From Thermodesulfobacteriota bacterium (GTDB lineage: Bacteria; Desulfobacterota; Dissulfuribacteria; Dissulfuribacterales; UBA3076): a stretch of 12,905 nucleotides of DNA. Of the stretch, positions 1-9,075 are shown piece by piece (the stretch's first letter is position 1; each line of letters begins with the position of its first letter). The notes beneath the pieces were generated by a model. The model was not told the origin of the DNA. It saw only the letters and a list, made by a program, of their open reading frames with translations, and did not search any database. Made by a program: the position numbers and the translations under genes. Where the stretch lies: positions 1-12,905 of the forward strand of contig QNAY01000007.1 of assembly GCA_003645605.1 (NCBI GenBank), written 5' to 3'.

Positions 1-142
1 AAACGTAAGCTACGTGATTACGCAAATAGGCGCTTGAGAGACCAGTTTATAACTATCTGAAAATAAAGATATTTCTAAATCAAAGTATTAGCGGAAGAGC
101 ATCAGCGATTAGCCTGAAATAAATATTCCTCTATGATCATTA
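1..142. other. Upstream region, no supported gene
   Basis: This stretch lies before the rnr promoter and is AT-rich in its second half. One plus-strand frame is open from base 1 to a TGA at 58-60 and would read as 19 residues rich in Arg and Lys. It could be the tail of a gene that begins outside the window, but 19 codons are too few to tell this from chance. I see no tRNA, hairpin terminator or repeat here. Confidence 0.3.
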
Positions 143-152
143 TTGTCATTTC

Positions 153-181
153 TTGACCCCTTCAAGCCCTCAACGTATAGT
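153..181 (+). promoter_or_regulatory. Probable sigma-70-type promoter of rnr-ligA
   Basis: A -35 box TTGACC (153-158) and a -10 box TATAGT (176-181) are separated by exactly 17 bases, and each matches the consensus at five of six positions. The predicted start of transcription, about 7 bases after the -10 box, is position 188, the A of the likely rnr ATG. The promoter overlaps the N-terminal extension that a TTG start at 143 would require, which argues against that start. Boxes and spacing are seen directly; activity is inferred. Confidence 0.65.
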
Positions 182-187
182 CTCTCT

Positions 188-2344
188 ATGGCAAGAAAAC
201 GTAAAGCAAGATCCAGCCGGAAATCCGAGAAACTTCCCCCTCTTTCCCATGAACGTATTCTCACGGTAATGCGCAATGCGGGGCGGCCCCTTTATCTCCG
301 GGAGATAATCCATTTGTCCCACCTGAGGCCGGATGAAAGAAATAAGGCACGGACCATAGTGGCCGACCTTGTTCGTGAAGGCAAATTAGTCCTGCTCAAG
401 GGCGACAGGTACGGCATCTCCGACCTTATGAAACTGATTACCGGAAGATTGTCGGTCCACCCGGATGGTTTTGGTTTTGTACAACCGGAGACAGGGAAAG
501 GCGATGATGTATTTATCCCTGCACGCGGTCTCAAGGGCGCTGTCCATGGTGATCATGTAGTGGCAAGGGTGGAAAAAACCAGCGGAAAGGGCATTGAAGG
601 TTCCATACTGAGAGTGCTTGAACGGGGCGTGAAACGTGTAGTGGGGACATTTCAGAAAGGCAAAAGCGTATCAACCGTGCTTCCTGAAGACAACAGATTG
701 CTCTACGAAATCATGGTTCCCGATAAATATACGGCAAAGGCCCGGAACGGCCAGGTTGTATTAGCGGAAATTGAAAGCTTTCCTTCAGAGGGAAGGAATC
801 CTGAAGGACGGGTTGTAGAAGTCCTTGGGAATCCTGACGACATGAGTGTGCAGACCAAGATAGTCATACATAGGCGCGGTCTTCCGCACATCTTTCCAAC
901 TGACGCAATGGCTCAGGCCGAGGCATTACCCCGGGCTGTTGTCCCGGATGACATCCGGGGCCGCAAGGATCTCCGAGAGCTACCGCTGGTAACAATAGAT
1001 GGAGAGCAGGCAAGGGACTTTGATGATGCCGTATTTGTCAAGAAGACCCGCACAGGCTTTGTTCTCACTGTGGCCATTGCCGATGTAAGTCACTATGTGC
1101 CGGAGAAGAGTCCTGTTGACCAGGCAGGCATTGAGCGAGGCACAAGTGTGTATTTCCCCAATTCCGTAGTACCCATGCTCCCCGAGATACTGTCCAACCA
1201 CCTGTGCAGTCTTATCCCCGATGAAGATCGCTTGGCAGTTGGGGTTAATATTTTTTTTGACAGGGAGGCAAATGTCAGGCGTGCCAATTTTTTTAAGGCC
1301 GTAATCAGGAGCCATTGCAGGTTCACTTATAAAGATGTCCGCTGCATACTTGTCAACAAAGACAAGGACCTGATAGCCAAAAACAAAAAACATATTAAAC
1401 ACTTAAAATGGATGGAAGAGCTGGCGGAGGCCCTTTCCGAAAGACGCCGCCAGAGAGGGAGTATTGATTTTGATCTGCCGGAGCCTGAAATGATCCTGGG
1501 GATCAGAGGTAACCTGGAAGAAATCGTCCGGCGGGAAAGAAGTATAGCCCATCGTATCATCGAAGAATTCATGATAGCCGCAAACGAGGCGGTTGCTCGT
1601 TTTTTGACCAAAAAAGACATACCGGCAATGTACCGTGTTCATGAGTTACCTGCACGGGATAAGGTAAACGAGCTTGTAGGCTTTGCCCGGATTCTGGGAA
1701 TGAACATCAAGATGCCGGATGAAATAACTCCGACATGGTGTCAGAAAGTGCTCAAAGAGGCATCAGGCAAGCCCCATGAGTATATAATAAACACCGTATT
1801 ACTCAGGACCATGAAACAGGCTGTATATTCATTCCAAAATATCGGCCACTTCGGCTTGGCTTCTCCCACTTATTTGCACTTCACATCGCCGATTCGTCGT
1901 TACCCTGACCTGATTGTCCACAGGATTCTGAAAACCAACATGAAACGGACAAGGAAACGCCCGGTTTACACTGAAGAGCAGCTTGAAACTTTGGGACAGC
2001 ATTGCTCCGTTCGGGAGAGGGGGGCCATGGAAGCAGAAAGAGAGATGTTTGACAGGCTCAAGGTCCGCTTCATGGCAGACAAGATCGGTGAAGAATTTGA
2101 AGGCATAATATCCGGCGTGATCTCCTTTGGTTTTTTTGTTGAACTCAAGGACATGTTCATATCCGGAGCTGTCCGCCTGGTAGACATAGTGGATGATTAT
2201 TATGTGCTTGATCAGGACAAACAGCGCCTTGTCGGGCGCAGGACCCACAGGATCTTTCATCTAGGACAAACTGTGAAGGTCAGGGTTAAGGCTGTCAATG
2301 TCTCAAGGATGCACATCAACTTTGAAATTGTAAATGACAAATAA
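188..2344 (+). CDS. rnr: Ribonuclease R (RNB-family 3'-5' exoribonuclease)
   Basis: RNase R degrades structured RNA from the 3' end, in mRNA turnover and rRNA/tRNA quality control. The 718-residue product from ATG 188 has the family order: winged-helix region (about 15-75), two cold-shock/OB regions (about 84-210), the RNB catalytic domain (from about 260) and a C-terminal S1 domain (about 635-715). The signature TIDGEQARDFDDAV supplies the four metal-binding aspartates D271, D277, D279 and D280, one residue off E. coli numbering. The long Lys-rich tail of the 813-residue E. coli enzyme is missing, as in many relatives. The frame is open back to a TTG at 143, but those 15 codons overlap a promoter and have no ribosome binding site, so ATG 188 is preferred. 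That ATG also lacks a Shine-Dalgarno sequence and may be leaderless. ligA follows after 48 bp on the same strand. Confidence 0.96.
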   Translation: MARKRKARSSRKSEKLPPLSHERILTVMRNAGRPLYLREIIHLSHLRPDERNKARTIVADLVREGKLVLLKGDRYGISDLMKLITGRLSVHPDGFGFVQPETGKGDDVFIPARGLKGAVHGDHVVARVEKTSGKGIEGSILRVLERGVKRVVGTFQKGKSVSTVLPEDNRLLYEIMVPDKYTAKARNGQVVLAEIESFPSEGRNPEGRVVEVLGNPDDMSVQTKIVIHRRGLPHIFPTDAMAQAEALPRAVVPDDIRGRKDLRELPLVTIDGEQARDFDDAVFVKKTRTGFVLTVAIADVSHYVPEKSPVDQAGIERGTSVYFPNSVVPMLPEILSNHLCSLIPDEDRLAVGVNIFFDREANVRRANFFKAVIRSHCRFTYKDVRCILVNKDKDLIAKNKKHIKHLKWMEELAEALSERRRQRGSIDFDLPEPEMILGIRGNLEEIVRRERSIAHRIIEEFMIAANEAVARFLTKKDIPAMYRVHELPARDKVNELVGFARILGMNIKMPDEITPTWCQKVLKEASGKPHEYIINTVLLRTMKQAVYSFQNIGHFGLASPTYLHFTSPIRRYPDLIVHRILKTNMKRTRKRPVYTEEQLETLGQHCSVRERGAMEAEREMFDRLKVRFMADKIGEEFEGIISGVISFGFFVELKDMFISGAVRLVDIVDDYYVLDQDKQRLVGRRTHRIFHLGQTVKVRVKAVNVSRMHINFEIVNDK

Positions 2345-2347
2345 TGA

Positions 2348-4414
<2,067 letters not shown>

Positions 4415-4428
4415 CCCCCTTAAAATTC

Positions 4429-4516
4429 TGGTGCCGGAGGCGAGAGTCGAACTCGCACGGGCGCAAGGCCCACGGGATTTTGAGTCCAGCGCGTATACCA
4501 ATTTCACCACTCCGGC
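4429..4516 (-). tRNA. tRNA-Leu (anticodon CAA)
   Basis: Read on the minus strand, bases 4516 to 4429 fold as a class II tRNA. The acceptor stem GCCGGAG/CTCCGGC is perfect, with discriminator A and an encoded CCA (4431-4429). The T arm GCGAG-TTCGACT-CTCGC is intact, and there is a long variable arm with a GGGC/GCCC stem. The seven-base anticodon loop is CTCAAAA, giving anticodon CAA, which reads UUG leucine codons. The anticodon stem CTGGA/TCCCG has one T-C mismatch (positions 28-42). The gene lies 40 bp downstream of coaBC with its own promoter, and runs toward the 3' end of ligA without a clear terminator. Confidence 0.95.
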
Positions 4517-4527
4517 AAAGCCTTATT

Positions 4528-4556
4528 TTGATACCAAAACCAAACCACAGTGTCAA
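4528..4556 (-). promoter_or_regulatory. Promoter of tRNA-Leu, directly after the coaBC stop
   Basis: On the minus strand a perfect -35 box TTGACA (4556-4551) is followed by a 17-base spacer and TATCAA (4533-4528, four of six consensus positions), with a TG-N extended -10 element. Eleven bases separate the -10 box from the mature tRNA 5' end, so transcription should begin about 4-5 bases upstream of it. The -35 box directly follows the TGA stop of coaBC (4559-4557). Confidence 0.75.
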
Positions 4557-5828
4557 TCAATAATCCTGTGGAAGCAAATCCTGAATTTTATCCCAGACTA
4601 TCTCTCCGACCTCTTCCTTGCGCAAAAGGGGCAATGCCTCAACGTCGCCATCTGCGGAGACAATTAGGACCCTGTTATTTGGAACATCAAAGCCGGCATC
4701 AGGCTGGGACACATCATTGGCAATCAGTAAATCCGTCCCCTTAATCTTTATTTTCTTTATGGCCTGTGCTTTAAGATCCTGGGTCTCTGCGCAAAAACCC
4801 ACGATTATCTGTCTGCCCTTACGGCTTTTTACCAACTGCGATAAGATGTCATTTGTTCGTACAAAATCTAAATTCAATTCAGATGTGTCTTTTTTGATCT
4901 TCTGATCGGTCCTGACAGCAGGGGTGTAGTCCGCCACTGCGGCAGTCATGATTATTACATGAGCATCTTGCGAAAGTTTGCCAATTATGTCCTCCATCTC
5001 GCCGGCAGTCTCCACGGGACAGAACTCTATCCCCGGAGGATGTGGAATGGAGACAGGACCACTTACAAGGGTCACCCGCGCGCCGCGTCTGAAGGCAACC
5101 CTGGCCATAGCATAACCCATGACTCCTGAGGAACGATTAGAGATATACCGGACAGGATCCAGATATTCCCTGGTCGGCCCGGCAGATACCAGTACATTCA
5201 TTCCTCTCAAAGTCTGTGGAGTTACTGCTTTTAGTATGGCCTCCCTCACCACAGACCACTCCGGCAGTCTTCCCCTGCCCCGGTCGCCACAGGCCGTTTC
5301 CCCTATCTCCGGCTCTATTACTCTGTAGCCTAATGTTTTAAGACGTTTCATGTTTGCCCGAGTTGCCGGATGCGCATACATGGCCGGATTCATTGAAGGG
5401 GAAAAAAGTGCTGGACCGGAAAACGCCAGGAGTAATGTGGATAGGAAATCATCCGCCAGACCGTTTGCGGCTTTGGCAATTATATTTGCAGTAGCAGGCA
5501 GCACAAGAAAAAGATCGGCGGATCCGGCAAGTTCTATATGAGGAATGATCTCGGCACCCTCCACGCGAAACAGACCCGTGTACACCTTCTCGCCTGTAAG
5601 AGCCGCGAAAGTAATGGGCGACACAAACTCGGCTGCATGCTTGGTCATCACGGGTATTACCCGCGCGCCCAATGCACGAATCTTCTTGGAATAATCCGCC
5701 GCCTTATATGCGGCAATCCCACCGGTTATTCCAAGAAGGACGATCTTTCCCTCTAATGGCGTATAGGGTGGGGCCTTCTCGGATAAAATCTCTGAGCCGG
5801 GAATCGGTTTCACATTATTATTGGACAA
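4557..5828 (-). CDS. coaBC: Bifunctional CoaBC: PPC synthetase / PPC decarboxylase
   Basis: CoaBC carries out two steps of coenzyme A synthesis: it joins 4'-phosphopantothenate to cysteine with CTP, then decarboxylates the product with FMN to give 4'-phosphopantetheine. The 423-residue protein has the N-terminal flavoprotein (CoaC) domain with GITGGIAAYK (33-42), His97, the PATAN motif (Asn115), PSMNPAMY (144-151) and the reactive Cys180 in ACGDRGRGRL. The CoaB domain follows, with SAGPTRE (215-221), Asn231, TAAVADY (295-301) and the KIKK motif (310-313). All expected catalytic residues are present. The start is a TTG at 5828 that overlaps the upstream lipoprotein gene by 11 bp and has a GGTGA ribosome binding site about 9 bases ahead; a GTG at 5813 is the alternative. 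The roughly 25 residues before the flavoprotein fold are longer than usual. It is the last gene of the nitroreductase-lipoprotein-coaBC unit. Confidence 0.95.
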   Translation of the reverse strand: MSNNNVKPIPGSEILSEKAPPYTPLEGKIVLLGITGGIAAYKAADYSKKIRALGARVIPVMTKHAAEFVSPITFAALTGEKVYTGLFRVEGAEIIPHIELAGSADLFLVLPATANIIAKAANGLADDFLSTLLLAFSGPALFSPSMNPAMYAHPATRANMKRLKTLGYRVIEPEIGETACGDRGRGRLPEWSVVREAILKAVTPQTLRGMNVLVSAGPTREYLDPVRYISNRSSGVMGYAMARVAFRRGARVTLVSGPVSIPHPPGIEFCPVETAGEMEDIIGKLSQDAHVIIMTAAVADYTPAVRTDQKIKKDTSELNLDFVRTNDILSQLVKSRKGRQIIVGFCAETQDLKAQAIKKIKIKGTDLLIANDVSQPDAGFDVPNNRVLIVSADGDVEALPLLRKEEVGEIVWDKIQDLLPQDY

Positions 5829-6297
5829 GTGGTTCGCTCACCCAGATCTGGACCTCGGTCTTAAAGCCCATTCGTCCTTCACATATTTGTATAAGACAAT
5901 AGGCGTTATGTCCCTTGGAGAATGAAAGGAAGCTCCGCTTTGCGTTCAATGTACCATCCAATACCCAGCCATGCCCAGGCATGGATTTTGTGAAAAATTC
6001 CACCAGTGAAACTACGGTTACCCTGCCCTTATATACCAATATTCCACCCTGAAAACCCGAGGTCTTAATCATTATTGTTTTATCATCCACCCTTTCAAGT
6101 TCTACTGGTATAGGAAGATCTGGGAATTCATACATAACATTGGCGGTCCCAGAACTTGTAGCAGTTTGAGAGGGTCCCAAAGAGGATTCCCCCGGTGCCG
6201 GACTCATCTGGGCGCACGAAGTCAACAAAAAAAACGGCAGATAAAGGATCAAGGCAGAAATGAAGAAAACAGCGGATAATTTCCTGTGTAAACGCAT
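5818..6297 (-). CDS. Predicted lipoprotein of unknown function
   Basis: I do not recognise this 159-residue protein. It begins with a basic n-region (MRLHRK), a hydrophobic stretch and a lipobox LTSC with Cys28, so it is probably lipid-anchored at the cell envelope. The Ala at +2 does not suggest inner-membrane retention. A Ser/Thr/Pro/Gly-rich linker (about 30-52) is followed by a compact domain of about 100 residues rich in beta-type sequence, including GGILVYKGRV and a PGHGW motif. The start is the ATG at 6297, because AGGAGG lies 7 bases upstream of it; the in-frame ATG at 6324 lies before that site. It is 41 bp downstream of the nitroreductase gene and overlaps coaBC by 11 bp, so it is very likely co-transcribed with both. 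No role in CoA synthesis is evident. Confidence 0.8.
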   Translation of the reverse strand: MRLHRKLSAVFFISALILYLPFFLLTSCAQMSPAPGESSLGPSQTATSSGTANVMYEFPDLPIPVELERVDDKTIMIKTSGFQGGILVYKGRVTVVSLVEFFTKSMPGHGWVLDGTLNAKRSFLSFSKGHNAYCLIQICEGRMGFKTEVQIWVSEPLVQ

Positions 6298-6338
6298 TTT
6301 ACATCCTCCTATATTTGATTGCATTGCAAAAATTATGG

Positions 6339-6845
6339 TTATGTTTCAAATACTATCATTTCTTTAAATGACTGGCGAGTCGAAATCTGGTTTTTATGGG
6401 CAGGATGGCCCAGGGCCAGGACTGCCATGAGTTCAAGATTTTTCGAAAGGCCCAGAAGATCTCGTACTCGATCGGAATTCTTTAATATCTCCCCCAGCCA
6501 GACAGATCCAAGGCCCAGCGCATAAGCGGCAAGAAGCATATTTTGAAGACAGGCGCCAATGGCCTGATGGTCTTTTAGTTCATGGTACATGGCATCCCTG
6601 TCCACGAAGACAGGAATCAGGGCCTTAGCCCCTTTAATAACCTTTTCGTAACGGGTCAGTTCCCCAAACTTGGCCTTTAGATCCTTTTCCGTTACTATTG
6701 CGAAACGCCAGGGCTGGTTGTTAAGTCCCGAAGGTGCCCAGGTACCTGCCTTGATAATTTCTATAAGTGTGTCACGCTCTATAAGATCAGCGGTAAAATC
6801 ACGCACACTTCTGCGTTTATATATGGCATCCAATACCGGATTCAT
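6339..6845 (-). CDS. Nitroreductase-family FMN oxidoreductase
   Basis: The 168-residue protein is a short member of the nitroreductase superfamily, FMN enzymes that reduce nitro groups, quinones or other electrophiles with NAD(P)H. The N-terminal RRSVRDF (11-17) is the usual phosphate/FMN-binding stretch, followed by APSGLNNQPW (37-46). GACLQNMLLAAYALGLGSVW, around 117-136, is the conserved dimer/FMN helix, and ALGHP near the C-terminus is also typical. The substrate cannot be assigned. The ATG at 6845 has a GAGGT ribosome binding site about 7 bases upstream. A probable promoter lies just ahead, and the gene heads the minus-strand unit that includes the lipoprotein and coaBC. It is divergent from the Cys-rich gene at 6914. 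Confidence 0.9.
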   Translation of the reverse strand: MNPVLDAIYKRRSVRDFTADLIERDTLIEIIKAGTWAPSGLNNQPWRFAIVTEKDLKAKFGELTRYEKVIKGAKALIPVFVDRDAMYHELKDHQAIGACLQNMLLAAYALGLGSVWLGEILKNSDRVRDLLGLSKNLELMAVLALGHPAHKNQISTRQSFKEMIVFET

Positions 6846-6862
6846 GGAAAGACCTCACTCAA

Positions 6863-6891
6863 ATTATTAAACATCCTTCACGACAAGTCAA
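6863..6891 (-). promoter_or_regulatory. Probable promoter of nitroreductase-lipoprotein-coaBC
   Basis: On the minus strand TTGACT (6891-6886) and AATAAT (6868-6863) are 17 bases apart, each with five of six consensus bases. The predicted start near 6856 gives a leader of only about 11 bases that just includes the GAGGTC ribosome binding site. The promoter sits in the 68-bp divergent gap, so a regulator bound here could affect both directions. Confidence 0.55.
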
Positions 6892-6905
6892 AAATAGTTT
6901 ACACT
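6877..6905 (+). promoter_or_regulatory. Weak candidate promoter of the Cys-rich protein gene
   Basis: TTCACG (6877-6882) and TACACT (6900-6905) are 17 bases apart, each matching the sigma-70 consensus at four of six positions. The predicted start falls at about 6912, two bases before the ATG at 6914, which has no Shine-Dalgarno sequence. It overlaps the divergent nitroreductase promoter. This is a weak call by sequence alone, supported mainly by position. Confidence 0.35.
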
Positions 6906-6913
6906 TTGTAACA

Positions 6914-7141
6914 ATGTCTGACACCAAAAAGGAAAAAAAATCTGGAACTCGCTCCAAAAACTCTCGTTGGGGCAAGCGTAAGAAGTATCGCTGCCATGCC
7001 TGTAACAGGGAATTGCCCTTTTGCTGGAATTGCCCTTGCGGTTTTCAAATTTGTGATGATTGTCTGAAAGAAAATATGTGGGGTATGAGCAATAATGCAA
7101 TATGGATTTGCCCTGACTGCGGACGCATAAGAAGCTTTTAA
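6914..7141 (+). CDS. Small Cys-rich, probably zinc-binding protein
   Basis: I cannot name this 75-residue protein. Residues 1-26 are strongly basic (12 Lys/Arg) and probably disordered. The rest has nine cysteines, C27, C30, C37, C40, C42, C47, C50, C66 and C69, which form four CxxC pairs at regular spacing (x6, x6, x15 between pairs). This pattern suits two zinc ions, either as zinc ribbons or in a cross-braced arrangement as in RING/FYVE-type folds; the last pair is CPDC-G, typical of a zinc-ribbon knuckle. A basic tail next to a zinc module suggests binding to nucleic acid or the ribosome, but that is inference. Codon use and the intact Cys pattern support a real gene. No in-frame alternative start exists before the Cys module. 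It ends 13 bp from the convergent pepF stop. Confidence 0.8.
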   Translation: MSDTKKEKKSGTRSKNSRWGKRKKYRCHACNRELPFCWNCPCGFQICDDCLKENMWGMSNNAIWICPDCGRIRSF

Positions 7142-7154
7142 TAACTTCCCCAGC

Positions 7155-8954
7155 CTATTCGACACCTATCTCCACCGCCAATTCCTCTATTTCCTTCACC
7201 ATATCATCAATTACATCAAGACCCTGGTGCCAGAAATCAGGATCATGGAGGTCTATGCCAAAGGACTCAAGCAACACATAGGGTGTATCACTTCCCCCGG
7301 CAGCCAATAGCTCCAAATAGCACGGGACAAAATCCATTTTTCCCTTTTCATACATGGAGTAAAGAGACAAGACCAGGAGTTCACCAAAGGCATAGGCATA
7401 TACATAGCCTGGTGTATGGATAAAGTGACCTATGTAAGACCACCAAATACCATAGTCATCGGTCAGGGTTACGCTGTTGCTGAACATTTTCTCCTGGGTC
7501 TTAACCCAAATATTTGAAAACTCGTCCGGAGAAAGCTCTCCCTTTGAACGCCGCTTATTGTGAACTTCATTTTCAAACCGGTTCATGGCAATCTGACGAA
7601 ACACAGTGGCAAAAATGGACTCTATCTTACTAGCAGCAAGCCACAATTTTTCTTCCGGCCTTTCCAAATTCCTCATCAAATCCTTGAATACCAGCATTTC
7701 ACAAAAAACCGAGGCAGTCTCGGCTAAAACCAACGGAGTATGACTGTTTAAATAGCCCTGCTTACCGGCCAGGATCTGGTGAACACCATGTCCAAGCTCA
7801 TGTGCCACTGTCTCAACGTCCCTGAGATTCCCGGTGAAATTTACGAGCACATAAGGATGGACCTGTGGAACTACGGGGTGCGCAAAGGCGCCTCCGGTCT
7901 TCCCCTGTATTATCGGAGCATGTATCCATTGTTTGTCAAAAAACTGATTGGCTACTGAGGCCATCTTGGGAGAAAATTTTCCAAAGGCATCAAGCACTAT
8001 CTCTTTACTATTCTCCCAATCAACAACACGCTGAGACAGATAAGGCAATGGAGCATACCTGTCGTAGTCAAAAAGTTCTTCCAACCCGAGTAAGCGCTGC
8101 TTTAAACCGTAATAGCGCTGGACTATGTCGTAACGATCTATTGCGGACGCAATCAGGGAATCAACAGTGTCATTATCGAGTTCATTCGCAAGGTTCATGG
8201 ACCTGACCCAGTTATGATAGTCCCTAATCCTGTCATCAATCATCTTATCGCCAAGGACCGTATTAAAGGTGTGGGTAAGTACGATTGACTGACTGCGCAA
8301 TCCGTCCGTAAGGTCCTTTGCCGCTCTTTTCCTGACTTTACGGTTTGGGGAGTAAAGATCGGTCAACACCTCTTCCTGGGTGCGGGCTTTTTTACCAAAA
8401 CGCTGGGCTGCCAAAACCTTTTCAAATAAGCTGATCCAGCTTGAACGACCTACAGGACTGATCTCAATTATGAGCTGTTCTTCTACTTGAGAGAGAAGAT
8501 GAGGTTTGTATCGCCTGGCTGCCTGCAAATAGTGCCTGTAGTGCTCCAGTATGGGGTCGGCGAGCAGGTCATCCGCCTTGTCATCAGGAACATTTGCCCA
8601 CTCAATATCGAAAAACACTACGTCTTTATTCACCATACTGAAGAACTCATTGACTCTTTGCAAAAAAGCGCCGGCCTCTGGATCATTAACATGGGTTGAA
8701 AAATGTAGCTGGGCAAATGCGCTGAGTCTTCCCACAATAATAGTCAAACCTTCATATTCATTGACGGCAGCGAATAGTTCTGCAGCGGTGAGTTCTGCGA
8801 TTTTTCCCGAATATTTATCAGCAATCTCAAGGGCCGATTTCTTACATTTCTCCATGTCATCATGGATTCCGGAATCATCAATGCCTTGGTACAAATCCCC
8901 AAGGTCCCAAAGGACTTCTTCTGTTCCCAATTCCTTCATCATGTCATTATTCAT
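7155..8954 (-). CDS. pepF: M3-family oligoendopeptidase F (PepF-like)
   Basis: This is a zinc metallopeptidase of family M3, probably cytoplasmic, cleaving short peptides released by other proteases or imported. The 599-residue protein has the HELGH zinc motif at 385-389 (His385, Glu386, His389), and Glu412 in the following LAETAS motif is the likely third zinc ligand. The N-terminal half is helical as in M3 enzymes, the length is right for PepF, and no signal peptide is seen. The start is ATG 8954, preceded by TTAGGAGA about 7 bases upstream; an in-frame GTG at 8978 lies before that site and is less likely. The small lipoprotein gene lies 121 bp upstream on the same strand, and no clear promoter or terminator is visible between them. 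The native substrate cannot be inferred. Confidence 0.93.
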   Translation of the reverse strand: MNNDMMKELGTEEVLWDLGDLYQGIDDSGIHDDMEKCKKSALEIADKYSGKIAELTAAELFAAVNEYEGLTIIVGRLSAFAQLHFSTHVNDPEAGAFLQRVNEFFSMVNKDVVFFDIEWANVPDDKADDLLADPILEHYRHYLQAARRYKPHLLSQVEEQLIIEISPVGRSSWISLFEKVLAAQRFGKKARTQEEVLTDLYSPNRKVRKRAAKDLTDGLRSQSIVLTHTFNTVLGDKMIDDRIRDYHNWVRSMNLANELDNDTVDSLIASAIDRYDIVQRYYGLKQRLLGLEELFDYDRYAPLPYLSQRVVDWENSKEIVLDAFGKFSPKMASVANQFFDKQWIHAPIIQGKTGGAFAHPVVPQVHPYVLVNFTGNLRDVETVAHELGHGVHQILAGKQGYLNSHTPLVLAETASVFCEMLVFKDLMRNLERPEEKLWLAASKIESIFATVFRQIAMNRFENEVHNKRRSKGELSPDEFSNIWVKTQEKMFSNSVTLTDDYGIWWSYIGHFIHTPGYVYAYAFGELLVLSLYSMYEKGKMDFVPCYLELLAAGGSDTPYVLLESFGIDLHDPDFWHQGLDVIDDMVKEIEELAVEIGVE

Positions 8955-9075
8955 ATAGAAATCTCCTAACCCGGACACGCCGGAACCAAACAGGTTTGAA
9001 GATAAAAAAATGATATTGTGTCTCAGAATTTTCTGCCGGAAAAACCGCGAGAGGAAAAATGGACTTTAAATGACC

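Noticed and set aside
143..152. TTGTCATTTC shared with the repeat arm at 12813-12822
   Set aside because: Only ten bases match and the rest of the repeat is absent, so chance explains it.
980..1402. 140-codon minus-strand frame within rnr
   Set aside because: Antisense to the conserved RNB catalytic domain, with no ribosome binding site or recognisable motif.
8990..9075. CAGAATTTTCTG palindrome between the small lipoprotein and pepF
   Set aside because: The loop would be two bases and there is no adjacent T-run on the transcribed strand; not a credible terminator.
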